A stretch of DNA of 47,792 bases. It comes from an uncultured Mycolicibacterium sp. (GTDB lineage: Bacteria > Actinomycetota > Actinomycetes > Mycobacteriales > Mycobacteriaceae). Position numbers and translations under genes: made by a program. The notes under the pieces are model-generated. The model was not told where the DNA came from, did not search any database, and saw only the letters and a program-made list of their open reading frames with translations. The stretch spans positions 1-47,792 of the forward strand of contig CAMFLL010000007.1 in NCBI GenBank assembly GCA_945957405.1, read 5' to 3'. Numbering within the stretch: the first letter of the stretch is position 1; each line of letters starts with the position of its first letter. Below are positions 24,445 to 32,243 of this stretch, in pieces.

Positions 24445-25290
24445 ATGACGCAATCCGTCCGGTTGGTCCGCCACGACGGCGGTGTGCCCGTGTACGACTA
24501 TGCGGGCACCGCCCTGTCGTCACCGGTGTCGGTGATCAGGCTGCAGCCCGGGGGTCTGCCTGAGAAGGGCCGTCACATTCACGCGTTCCCGATCCTGACC
24601 TACCTCGGCGACAGCGGAGCGGTCTACGTCGTGGCGGCAGGCGAGACTGTCGATCCGGTTTGGGTGGACGGGCATGCCGACGGTGTCGCAGTCTTCTTCG
24701 ATCCGGGTGCGCTGGACGACGGTGCGCGCTCCCCGTTGCCGACATGGAGCGCCCATCCGCTGCTGTTTCCCTTCCTGCATGGTCGCGTCGGCGGACTACT
24801 GCAGCTCCGGGTGCCAGGAGAACGGAAATCGTTCTGGGAGAACACCATCACATCGATGGAGCGCGAGATCGCCGCGCGGCACGAAGGCTACCGACAGGCG
24901 GTCCTCGCCTATCTGACGCTGCTCCTCATCGAGCTGGCGCGGATGACCGACGACGTCGCCGGTGACCTGCGCCGCAGCGGCGAGCCGTTGGTCGCCGATG
25001 TCTTCGAGGTGATCGCGCGCCGGCTGGACCAGCCCTTGTCGCTTGCCGATGTCGCAGGTGAGCTAGGACTCACGCCGGGTCACCTGACCACCGTTGTGCG
25101 CCGCCGCACCGGCAGGACGGTCGGGGAGTGGATCACTGAACGCCGTATGGCGCACGCCCGCACGCTGCTGGCCGGCACTGATCTGACCGTCGCCGAGGTC
25201 GGCCGACGGGTGGGCATCACCGACCCCGGCTACTTCGCGCGGCAGTTTCGCACCGTGCACGGTGTGTCGCCACGAGCCTGGCGCGGATAG
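24445..25290 (+). CDS. AraC-family transcriptional regulator
   Basis: A 281-aa regulator from the ATG at 24445; an in-frame ATG at 24403 would place the start within the inverted repeat and is less likely. The N-terminal part (about 10-150) is a cupin-like sensing domain with HIHAFP and a PVWVDGHADGVAVFFDPG segment. The C-terminal AraC domain (about 190-280) has both helix-turn-helices: LSLADVAGELGLTPGHLTTVVRR and LTVAEVGRRVGITDPGYFARQFRTVHGVSPRAWR. It is probably an activator of the divergent methyltransferase gene and perhaps itself. Confidence 0.85.
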   Translation: MTQSVRLVRHDGGVPVYDYAGTALSSPVSVIRLQPGGLPEKGRHIHAFPILTYLGDSGAVYVVAAGETVDPVWVDGHADGVAVFFDPGALDDGARSPLPTWSAHPLLFPFLHGRVGGLLQLRVPGERKSFWENTITSMEREIAARHEGYRQAVLAYLTLLLIELARMTDDVAGDLRRSGEPLVADVFEVIARRLDQPLSLADVAGELGLTPGHLTTVVRRRTGRTVGEWITERRMAHARTLLAGTDLTVAEVGRRVGITDPGYFARQFRTVHGVSPRAWRG

Positions 25291-25305
25291 ATCAACGGGA
25301 TGAGT

Positions 25306-25347
25306 TTCACCCTCCCCCGGGTGCCGACGCGATCGGGGGAGGGTGAA
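25306..25347. terminator. Bidirectional hairpin between convergent genes
   Basis: TTCACCCTCCCCC (25306-25318) pairs without mismatch with GGGGGAGGGTGAA (25335-25347) around a 16-base loop. It lies between the AraC stop (25290) and the MFS stop (25367) and can end transcription from both sides. There is no T run on either strand. Confidence 0.75.
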
Positions 25348-25366
25348 GTTCGAGCCGTGACGGTGC

Positions 25367-26710
25367 TCAGTCGAGCGAGGCCGCCGCGTTGAGTTCGCGG
25401 CCCCGTGTCTCGGGGGCCATGACGATGCTGACCACGGCGCCGACTGCGGCGATACCGGCCGCGATGTACATGGTCGCCGACAGACCCAAATTGGCCAGTG
25501 CCCATGGCGTCGCGAACGTTCCCAGCGCTGCGCCGATACGGCTGGCGCCGGTGCAGATCCCGACGGCCGTGGCGCGCACACTGGTGGGGAACAGTTCATT
25601 CGGGTAGATCCACTCCAGGATGGACGGCCCACCGTTGAACAACGCGTACACGGCGAATGCGATGGCGATCATCCAGAGCGATGACTCGGGCCAGACCGCC
25701 AGGTACAGCAGGCCCAGTCCGGATATCACGAACCCCCATATCAGGATTGGACGCCGGCCGAGCCGGTCCACCAGCAGCAGTGCCACGATGTTGCCGATCA
25801 GGAAGAACAGGTTAATCAGGCCGTACCCGATGTGCGCCAGGTCGCCGGAGCCGAGGTTGAAAAGCTCGAGAATCTGGGGGCCGAACGCGTAGATGGCGAA
25901 CAGTGTCACGACGGTGCACGTCCAGAAGATGGACACGAACACGATGCGCCGCAGGTATCCGCCGCGCAGCAGCGCCCGAATGCTGGTGGTGCCCTCGTCC
26001 TCTGGGAGATCGTCCAGCGTGGCGTCGCTGCCGATGGTCTGCTGCAGCACGGCGAGCGCTTCCTCGGTGCGGCCCTTGCCCAGCAGCCAGCGAGGCGACT
26101 CCGGAATGCTGGCACGTGCGATCACGATGACCGCCGCGGGAATCGCAGACGACAACAGCATCCACCGCCAGCCGTCGGGTTGGGACAGTAGGAAATAGCC
26201 GACGAAGGCGGCGACGGTCGCCCCGACGAACCACATGGCGTTGAGTCCGCCGACCAACTTCGCGCGCCACGCTTTGGGGGCGAATTCGGTCACCAGCGCG
26301 GTGGCGATCGGGTAGTCGGCGCCGACGGCGATCCCGATGACGAGCCGTAACACGAAGAGTTGCCAGGCATTCTCGACGAAGAACTGCAGCACCGAGCAGA
26401 CGATGATCGCCACCAGGTCGATGGTGTACATCAGCTTGCGGCCGATCCGGTCTGTCACCGCGCCGAAGACGGCACCGCCGATGAATACGCCGATCAACGC
26501 TGACGCCCCGATGAGGCCTGCCCAGAGTGCGCTCATGTCCCACTGGGCCTGGATCTGCACCATCGCAATGCCGATGATGCTGAGGATGTAGCCGTCGAGG
26601 AACGGCCCCCCGGAGGAGAACAGTGCCAACTTTGCGTGAAAACCGTTGAGGCTCGCGCTGTCCAGTGTGACGCGGCCTGTGCTTGTCGAACTCGATGTGT
26701 CGAGGTTCAT
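25367..26710 (-). CDS. MFS transporter, sugar-porter-like
   Basis: Membrane transporter of 447 aa with about 12 spans, from the ATG at 26710; an upstream extension is not family-like. Sugar-porter signatures are present: the DRIGRK loop after span 2, PESPRWLLGKGR after span 6, DRLGRRP in the second half, and a WIYPNELFPTSVRATAVG segment near span 10, which is closer to the MFS members carrying organic acids and aromatic acids. It is the last gene of the six-gene unit that begins at 32141, after a 115-bp gap that could hold a second promoter. It presumably imports the compound the unit degrades. Confidence 0.8.
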   Translation of the reverse strand: MNLDTSSSTSTGRVTLDSASLNGFHAKLALFSSGGPFLDGYILSIIGIAMVQIQAQWDMSALWAGLIGASALIGVFIGGAVFGAVTDRIGRKLMYTIDLVAIIVCSVLQFFVENAWQLFVLRLVIGIAVGADYPIATALVTEFAPKAWRAKLVGGLNAMWFVGATVAAFVGYFLLSQPDGWRWMLLSSAIPAAVIVIARASIPESPRWLLGKGRTEEALAVLQQTIGSDATLDDLPEDEGTTSIRALLRGGYLRRIVFVSIFWTCTVVTLFAIYAFGPQILELFNLGSGDLAHIGYGLINLFFLIGNIVALLLVDRLGRRPILIWGFVISGLGLLYLAVWPESSLWMIAIAFAVYALFNGGPSILEWIYPNELFPTSVRATAVGICTGASRIGAALGTFATPWALANLGLSATMYIAAGIAAVGAVVSIVMAPETRGRELNAAASLD

Positions 26711-26825
26711 GTGGGGGGTTCCGATCGTGATCCGAGTACTCCACGGTGCGTGGCTATAATCACGGTAAGCGCCGAAAGGTGTTGACTGAATTACCAATTG
26801 CCTACCGATTGTTGCATTCGAGCTA
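26711..26825. other. Gap between RidA-like and MFS genes
   Basis: This is the only non-overlapping junction in the six-gene unit. It holds a small perfect repeat CCACG-GTG-CGTGG at 26741-26753 and, on the leftward strand, a TATAGC sequence that could be a weak -10. A secondary promoter or processing site for the transporter gene is possible. Confidence 0.3.
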
Positions 26826-27218
26826 TCAATCAAGTGCTGCGACAGCGGCGATGACGTCCATTTCTATCCGTTTGTCGCCGCGGAATCTCGAGACCTCGAC
26901 TGTCGTTCGGGGAGGGAGCGAAACCCCCTGCAGCCGAGAAAGATACGTCGCATTATAGGCATCGAAGTCATCGAGATCGGCGAGATAGACGGTGACTTTG
27001 AGCAACGTGTGCAGGCCGCCGCCGGCAGCACGCAAGGTGGCTTCGAGGTTGTCGAAGACGGCGTTGACCTGTTCGGCCATGTCGTCTGGCGTGTGACCGG
27101 AGCTACTGGTCGGAACCTGACCACACGTCCATATCGTGCCGCCGAACACCGCGGCGGATGCGTAGGGCCGGCCCTCGCCGTGGATGTGGGGCACGAGCGT
27201 GTGTGGTTCAGCTTTCAT
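26826..27218 (-). CDS. RidA/YjgF-family enamine/imine deaminase-like protein
   Basis: A 130-aa trimeric RidA-fold protein. The family Arg (PPRTTVEV, about residue 104) that binds the substrate carboxylate is present. The closing IEMDVIAAV segment matches the usual IEIEAIA, with a conservative change. RidA members hydrolyse 2-aminoacrylate-type enamines or cyclic imines, and dedicated paralogs sit in operons that generate such intermediates. The ATG lies within the end of the upstream gene (11-bp overlap), so it is translationally coupled. Its presence argues that the pathway passes through an unstable imine or enamine. Confidence 0.85.
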   Translation of the reverse strand: MKAEPHTLVPHIHGEGRPYASAAVFGGTIWTCGQVPTSSSGHTPDDMAEQVNAVFDNLEATLRAAGGGLHTLLKVTVYLADLDDFDAYNATYLSRLQGVSLPPRTTVEVSRFRGDKRIEMDVIAAVAALD

Positions 27219-27951
27219 GGGTGGACTCCGGTACTAGATAACGACTTCCGAGCGCACGGATGTGCGCCCAGTGCGTGGCGTCGACGTGGACACCGTGGTC
27301 GAGGGCATCGCGGAAACGCCTGTCGAGTGCGAGCCGGGTGTGTACGCGGTTCGACGGCGCGGTGGTGAGTGGCGCGGTCAACACGCACGTGGCATCTCCG
27401 GCGTGATCGAAAGCCTTCGGTCTCGACTGCCGGGGAAGTTCGCCAACCTGGTAGAGGTCGCCCTCGGGCGTCGCGACTGACACGCGGTCAGCGCTGCCAT
27501 CGGCGGGATGCGAGGCCAGCCAGACGGTTTCGCCGGCGGTGACAGCCGCTTCCAGTGCGCACCATCGAAGCACGTCGTGGTCCAGCGGTGCCGCAATGAC
27601 GACGCGTCGGTCATCTGCGATGGCGAGATCGACGGCCACGGGGCCGATCAGAAGAGAGGCGCGTCGTATTGGATCGTCCAGGACGATCTCGGTGTCGGTG
27701 AGCGTGCGACGGAATGGTATTCGTCGCCCGCTCGGTCGGGACAGCTGTGCCACGGCCGCGCAGATCCCCGTGCCCTCGTGGATCTCCATGGCGGTGATGA
27801 CGCCGGCCGCATGGTGCGCTTCGCCGGAGCTGACACCCGCCGAGTAGAGCGCGCGGTAACAGGTCTCGCCGATCTCGCGGACCGCTACCCGAGTGTGTCC
27901 GTCCTGTGCGATGGCGATGTGGTCGTCGCAGCGGTCGTTCAGCGTCGTCAT
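27208..27951 (-). CDS. DUF3726/Ldh-like conserved protein, function unknown
   Basis: A 247-aa protein. The N-terminal segment (about 18-60: VAVREIGETCYRALYSAGVSSGEAHHAAGVITAME) resembles the opening helices of DUF3726 proteins and, more remotely, of the malate/L-lactate (Ldh_2, DpkA) dehydrogenase fold. The nucleotide-binding part of Ldh enzymes is not evident and the chain is about 90 residues shorter, so it is probably a non-dehydrogenase relative or accessory subunit. The start ATG at 27951 overlaps the M19 stop as ATGA, and its stop lies inside the RidA gene. The assignment to DUF3726 is from memory and weak. Confidence 0.5.
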   Translation of the reverse strand: MTTLNDRCDDHIAIAQDGHTRVAVREIGETCYRALYSAGVSSGEAHHAAGVITAMEIHEGTGICAAVAQLSRPSGRRIPFRRTLTDTEIVLDDPIRRASLLIGPVAVDLAIADDRRVVIAAPLDHDVLRWCALEAAVTAGETVWLASHPADGSADRVSVATPEGDLYQVGELPRQSRPKAFDHAGDATCVLTAPLTTAPSNRVHTRLALDRRFRDALDHGVHVDATHWAHIRALGSRYLVPESTHES

Positions 27952-28949
27952 ATCCGTGGCTCCGATCCGTGCGGGTGCAGAGCCTGGTCGAAGAGCCGCA
28001 GCCAGTTCTCGCCGAGGATCTGGCCGACGACGCTGTCGTCCAGTCCGGCGTCTTGCAAACCCTCGGTCAGAGCGGGAAAGTCGGCCGGACTGCTGAACCA
28101 GGCCGGCCACATCGGCCATGCCGGTTCGACGGGATTGTGATGCGCGGGGCGCCACCGGCCGTTGCGCAGCCAGCCGACATAGTCTTCCGACCAGTTCCTT
28201 GTGCAGTCACTGCCGATGGCGACATGATCAGGTCCGATCTGGTCGACGAGCTTGACGATCATCGACGCAAACTGTCGCAGCGTCGTGGTCTCCCCGCCGA
28301 GGACGTTGGGATAGAGGCAACAACCGATGACGCCGCCGCGCGCGGCCAGCGCGTCGATGACCTCGCTGGGCTTGTTCCGTGGACTGTCGACGAACCACGT
28401 CGGGTTCGAATGGGTGATTGCGACGGGTGCCGACGACGCATCGATGGCGTCCAGGCATGTCCGATTACCGACGTGTGAGAGGTCGACCAGCATGCCGACC
28501 CGGTTCATTTCGCCGACGATGATCCGTCCGAACGCCGTCAGGCCTGAGTCGTGCTCGTCGTAACAGGCTCCGCCGACCAGGTTTTGGATGTTGTACGTGA
28601 GTTGGGCGATCCGCACGCCGAGCCGGTGGAACACCTCGACGAGGCGGTAGTCGTCGCCGAACGGCGACGAATTCTGGAATCCGAGTAACACCCCGATGCG
28701 GCCGTCGCGCTTGGCCTGGCGGATCTGCGCGGAGTTCTCTGCCAGCGTGACGATGTCGTCATTCGCGGCAGCGAGCTGGTACCACTGGGCGATCTCGCGG
28801 ATGGTCTCGGTCGGGCCGTCCCACACCGCGCACGTGGCGTTGACGCCGGTGACCCCTCCATCCCGGAGCTCCTCGAGGACCTTGCGGTCCCAGTTGTTGA
28901 TCTGGAGCCCGTCGACGACGAGCATCTCGGTGTGGGCAAGCCTAGGCAT
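27948..28949 (-). CDS. M19 (renal dipeptidase)-family protein with altered metal site
   Basis: A 333-aa TIM-barrel amidohydrolase-like protein. The start is the ATG at 28949, overlapping the upstream stop by eight bases. Active M19 dipeptidases have an HxD at the N-terminus and a bridging Glu; here these positions read Leu15-x-Ile17 (VVDGLQINNW) and Gln92 (LGFQNS). The second metal pair His159 (DLSHVG) and His180 (THSNP) and Asp248 (GSDCTRNW) are retained. I recall a proteobacterial subgroup with the same DGLxxxxW and LGFQN changes, so this is a conserved variant, not decay. It is probably a one-metal hydrolase or lyase acting on a non-peptide substrate of this operon. Any simple dipeptidase label would be doubtful. 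Confidence 0.75.
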   Translation of the reverse strand: MPRLAHTEMLVVDGLQINNWDRKVLEELRDGGVTGVNATCAVWDGPTETIREIAQWYQLAAANDDIVTLAENSAQIRQAKRDGRIGVLLGFQNSSPFGDDYRLVEVFHRLGVRIAQLTYNIQNLVGGACYDEHDSGLTAFGRIIVGEMNRVGMLVDLSHVGNRTCLDAIDASSAPVAITHSNPTWFVDSPRNKPSEVIDALAARGGVIGCCLYPNVLGGETTTLRQFASMIVKLVDQIGPDHVAIGSDCTRNWSEDYVGWLRNGRWRPAHHNPVEPAWPMWPAWFSSPADFPALTEGLQDAGLDDSVVGQILGENWLRLFDQALHPHGSEPRI

Positions 28950-30666
28950 CGAAGCCCTTTCGCGGTTTGGGGAGGAACATCCAGTCGTCGTCGGTGCCGG
29001 CGGCCACATCCGAGGCGCGCGGGGCGCCGGAGTACAGCGTGACCCGCAGCCAGTCAGTCGACTGGGGCACGTAGTTCTCCATGCCGTACATGGCCAGCTG
29101 GAACCGTTGCAGATTGAGCGGAAGGAAATCGCGTGCCAGCAGGTTGGTGCGCACTTCCCCGTAGGGCACGGTGGCCAAACCCTGCACGCGCGCGACAGTT
29201 CCACGGTGCCAGGGGAAATCGACCAGGAAGTCGGCGACCGTCCGAGTGCCGGCGAATCCACGGAGATCGGTGTACAGCCCGTGCACCGCACGCGCGATGT
29301 CGACCGGGTGCTCGACGTGTTCGCCAGGATCGATACCGCGGCGCCCCCGGCGTGGTTCTTCGTTGTTCTCTGAGGAGAACCAGAAGTACGCCTGTGCGTC
29401 GGGATCGTCGAAGTCGGTGCGCAGGGCCCAGTCGTAGTCGCGGCGGACCGTCTGGAGCAGGGTGGCACAGCTCTGGGTCGGCTGGGCGGCTGAGTGCTGT
29501 TCGCAGTACAGCAGGTTCTCGATGTCGAGATCGAGGTCATGGTCGACCTCGACGATCACCGAGTCGACCACGGCGCGGGTTTCCGTGCCCAGGGCCGCGG
29601 CCGCGGAATGCAATGATTCCCAGGCCCGATCGGTGGCAGCGCCGGCGATGGTGCCGTGCGTGATGTACTCGGTCAGGAGATGTTCGACCGTTTCGAGGTC
29701 ATCGGCCAGGTCGGCGCTCGCAACAAAGGGCGCCGTCGCGGCGCCGGCCCGGTCGCGGAAATAGCGGACTGCCCGGGACAGCAGCGCCGCCGCGGCGCGG
29801 ACACGATCGTCGGTGGGCTCAGTATGCTGTGAAAGCGCATGTGCGAGCGGCAGTTCACGCGCCGCGCACCACGCGTCGAGAACCCGGGGATGGTTGACGA
29901 CGTAGGGGACCATGCCCAGGCCCGTCGCATTGCCGAGACCGAAGTATCGACGCCACTGGTCATCGAGTGTGGCTGACAACGGGTTTCGGACGCGCGCGCA
30001 GTGCTCGACGAGGTCGTAGCTCAGCTCCCGCAACAACCACGCCGTGAGCATGTGCGCCCGGTAGGGCAGGCGCAGCGGGTGGGTGGTGTTCAGCCGGTCG
30101 AAATCCGCCAGACCGAACTTGCCGTTGCTGTAGAAGGCGGTGCTGCGCAGGACATAGGCCGATTCACCGATGGTGTCGGGATCCGGCTGAAGCCCACAAC
30201 TGAGACGGTCGACGACATACTCGAAGAACCGGGCGCTGCGGTTCGCCCGAGTCCAGATCAGCGTTCCGTCGTCGGCTCGGCCCCGCTCCTGACGTGGAAC
30301 CTGTCGGCGGAGCTCGGTGAGACGTTCGGCGGTCAGCGGGCCTTCGATCAGCGCGGCGGTGACGTCCCAGCTCGTGGCGATCACGCGGTCGGTGCGGTCG
30401 CCGTCGGTCAGGGTCGTAGAGAATGCGACGAACCGCAGGGTGCGGTCGGCGATGTCGACGCGATAGACGATCTCGCCGCGGCCGGCATCATCGAGATCTG
30501 CTGTCTCGCGCACGACCCGCCACCGCTGCGCCGCAGCCGTTCGCAGGAAACTGCGTGCGAAGCTGTGTCGGGTGTATCGCGCCGCGCCCAACTCGGCTGG
30601 ATCGAGAACCTGGGCCGCCGGGCGGGCCAATGTCTGTGCGGTGCGCAGTGTTTCGGTGGGCCTCAT
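28942..30666 (-). CDS. Conserved protein of unknown function, 574 aa
   Basis: No family was recognised. The 574-aa chain is soluble (no signal peptide or membrane span), rich in Arg, Asp and Leu, and has only a few cysteines (about 157, 223, 269, 392, 404). Notable segments are an N-terminal beta-rich part (about 45-95), SARFFEYVVDRLSCGLQPDP (about 150), a helical middle, FWFSSENNEEPRRGRRG (about 430), and a C-terminal block from PYGEVRTNLLARDFLPLNLQRFQLAMYGMENY to the end. Its ATG overlaps the aldehyde dehydrogenase stop (ATGA) and its stop overlaps the M19 start, so it is tied to both by coupled translation. It is presumably an enzyme of the same pathway. Confidence 0.7.
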   Translation of the reverse strand: MRPTETLRTAQTLARPAAQVLDPAELGAARYTRHSFARSFLRTAAAQRWRVVRETADLDDAGRGEIVYRVDIADRTLRFVAFSTTLTDGDRTDRVIATSWDVTAALIEGPLTAERLTELRRQVPRQERGRADDGTLIWTRANRSARFFEYVVDRLSCGLQPDPDTIGESAYVLRSTAFYSNGKFGLADFDRLNTTHPLRLPYRAHMLTAWLLRELSYDLVEHCARVRNPLSATLDDQWRRYFGLGNATGLGMVPYVVNHPRVLDAWCAARELPLAHALSQHTEPTDDRVRAAAALLSRAVRYFRDRAGAATAPFVASADLADDLETVEHLLTEYITHGTIAGAATDRAWESLHSAAAALGTETRAVVDSVIVEVDHDLDLDIENLLYCEQHSAAQPTQSCATLLQTVRRDYDWALRTDFDDPDAQAYFWFSSENNEEPRRGRRGIDPGEHVEHPVDIARAVHGLYTDLRGFAGTRTVADFLVDFPWHRGTVARVQGLATVPYGEVRTNLLARDFLPLNLQRFQLAMYGMENYVPQSTDWLRVTLYSGAPRASDVAAGTDDDWMFLPKPRKGFDA

Positions 30667-32141
30667 GATCGGGCACGCTCCGTGCCCGGGCGGATGTAGG
30701 CCGTCTTGCCCCAGGTGAAGAAGTCGGCGCTACTGGCTGCGTTCTGCTCGCGCGGCGCGGGGAACGACGAATCCTTCAGACCCCCGAACGGGGCGTGCAG
30801 TTCCGAACCGGTGTTTGGGGCGTTGACCTTGATGAGACCCGCCTCGACGTCGCGGATGCATCGCCGGATGGCGCGTTCGTCGCTGGTGAACACGGCCGCG
30901 GTGAGTCCGAACGAGGTGGCATTGGCGATGTCGATCGCCTCGTCGAGGTCGGCGGCGCGCAGCACCGTCACGACCGGCCCGAAGACTTCCTCGCGACAGA
31001 TGGTCAGGTCGGTCGTGCCGCCGAGCAGGGTCGGCGCCACGTAGGCGTCGCCGGAGTCGGGAGTGCGCGCACGGGCGAGCAAGGTCGCGCCTTGTGCCAG
31101 CGCCTGATCGATCGACGCGGTGACCTCTGCTGCCGCCCGGGCTGAGACCAACGGCCCGATCTGAGTGTCGGAATCCAATCCGTCACCCACCACGAGCGCC
31201 TCGACCCGCGGTGTCATCGCCGCGACGAGAGCGTCGTAGGCGGACCCGACCGCGATGATCCGCCGTGTCGCGGTGCACTTCTGACCCGTGCTGCCCATCG
31301 CCGCCGCCGTGATGATGCTCGCCGTCGTGGCCGGATCGGCATCGGGCAGCACGATCGCGGCGTTGTGACCGCCGAGTTCCATCTGCAGCTTGGCCCCGCG
31401 CGGTGACGCGACCGCCTGGATCGACCGCCCGACGGGCACGGACCCGGTGAAGGTGATCCCCGATATCTCCGGTCGCGCGACGAGTTCGGCGCCGATGCTC
31501 CCCGGACCCAGAATCATGTTGAGCACGCCGTCGGGGATACCGGCATCGACGAAAACCTCGGCCAATGCGACGGCGACGGCGACGGTGTCGCTGGCCGGTT
31601 TCCACACGATCGTGTTGCCCCACAGGAGCGCCGGCGCCAACTTCCACGCCGGAATCTGCAATGGAAAATTCCACGGTGTGATCGCAGCGACCACGCCAAG
31701 GGGCCGGCGAACCGTGCGGATCAGTTCGTCCGGATGTGACGACGGATAGGTGGCCCCGTCGGCGTTGCGGCCTTGTGCGGCGTGGTAGTAGAGCGTCTCG
31801 ACGGAGGCGCCGACCTCGGCACGCGACTCAGGCAGCGTCTTGCCCTGTTCGCGTGTCATCAATTGGGCGACGGACTCGGAGCGCTCGTCGAGGATGGCCG
31901 CAGCGCGCCGCAGCACGAGGCCGCGGCCGATGATGCCGAGCTCATCCCAGGGCTTGGCGGCGCCGACCGCGGCGACGACCGCCGCGTCGAGCACGGGCGA
32001 ATCCGCCTCGGCGTACTCGGCGATCACAGCGCCGTCTACGGGGTTGACCGTCGCCCGGCGGGGGCGGTCACCTGACAGCCACTTGCCACCGATGAGGTGA
32101 TGCAGCTCGGCTGGGTTGGTCGCTGCGGTTACGGATTGCAC
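30663..32141 (-). CDS. Aldehyde dehydrogenase, alpha-ketoglutarate-semialdehyde dehydrogenase-like
   Basis: A 492-aa NAD(P)-dependent dehydrogenase. The start is a GTG at 32141 with CAGGAG six bases upstream; a TTG start 16 codons earlier would run through the LysR control region. Catalytic Glu255 (MELGGHN) and Cys289 (TGQKCTATRR) are present, with PWNFP at 157-161. The GQKCTATRR form and the C-terminal GGLKDSSFPAPREQ...DFFTWGKTAY block match alpha-ketoglutarate-semialdehyde dehydrogenases used at the end of hydroxyproline, glucarate and pentose pathways. It is first in the six-gene unit and divergent from LysR. 2,5-Dioxopentanoate to 2-oxoglutarate is a reasonable guess; other semialdehydes are possible. 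Confidence 0.8.
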   Translation of the reverse strand: MQSVTAATNPAELHHLIGGKWLSGDRPRRATVNPVDGAVIAEYAEADSPVLDAAVVAAVGAAKPWDELGIIGRGLVLRRAAAILDERSESVAQLMTREQGKTLPESRAEVGASVETLYYHAAQGRNADGATYPSSHPDELIRTVRRPLGVVAAITPWNFPLQIPAWKLAPALLWGNTIVWKPASDTVAVAVALAEVFVDAGIPDGVLNMILGPGSIGAELVARPEISGITFTGSVPVGRSIQAVASPRGAKLQMELGGHNAAIVLPDADPATTASIITAAAMGSTGQKCTATRRIIAVGSAYDALVAAMTPRVEALVVGDGLDSDTQIGPLVSARAAAEVTASIDQALAQGATLLARARTPDSGDAYVAPTLLGGTTDLTICREEVFGPVVTVLRAADLDEAIDIANATSFGLTAAVFTSDERAIRRCIRDVEAGLIKVNAPNTGSELHAPFGGLKDSSFPAPREQNAASSADFFTWGKTAYIRPGTERARS

Positions 32142-32216
32142 AGACGGCTCCTGGGTTGTGGGGACTGCATTCACGCTAAGCCGGAACAACCCGGTCCGGA
32201 ATTATCTATTGCCAAC

Positions 32217-32243
32217 CCATTGATACGTTGTGATTATCAATGG
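32217..32243. promoter_or_regulatory. Perfect 9-9-9 inverted repeat, LysR operator overlapping the LysR start
   Basis: CCATTGATA (32217-32225) and TATCAATGG (32235-32243) are exact complements around nine bases and contain the T-N11-A form typical of LysR sites. The right arm ends directly at the ATG of the LysR gene, so binding would also block its translation or start of transcription. It is 76-102 bp upstream of the aldehyde dehydrogenase GTG, a usual activation position for a divergent operon. Confidence 0.7.

Noticed and set aside
32097..32243. An upstream extension of the LysR gene in the same frame.
   Set aside because: LysR proteins begin at the MELRQLRYF position, and the extension would cover the divergent promoter and its palindrome.
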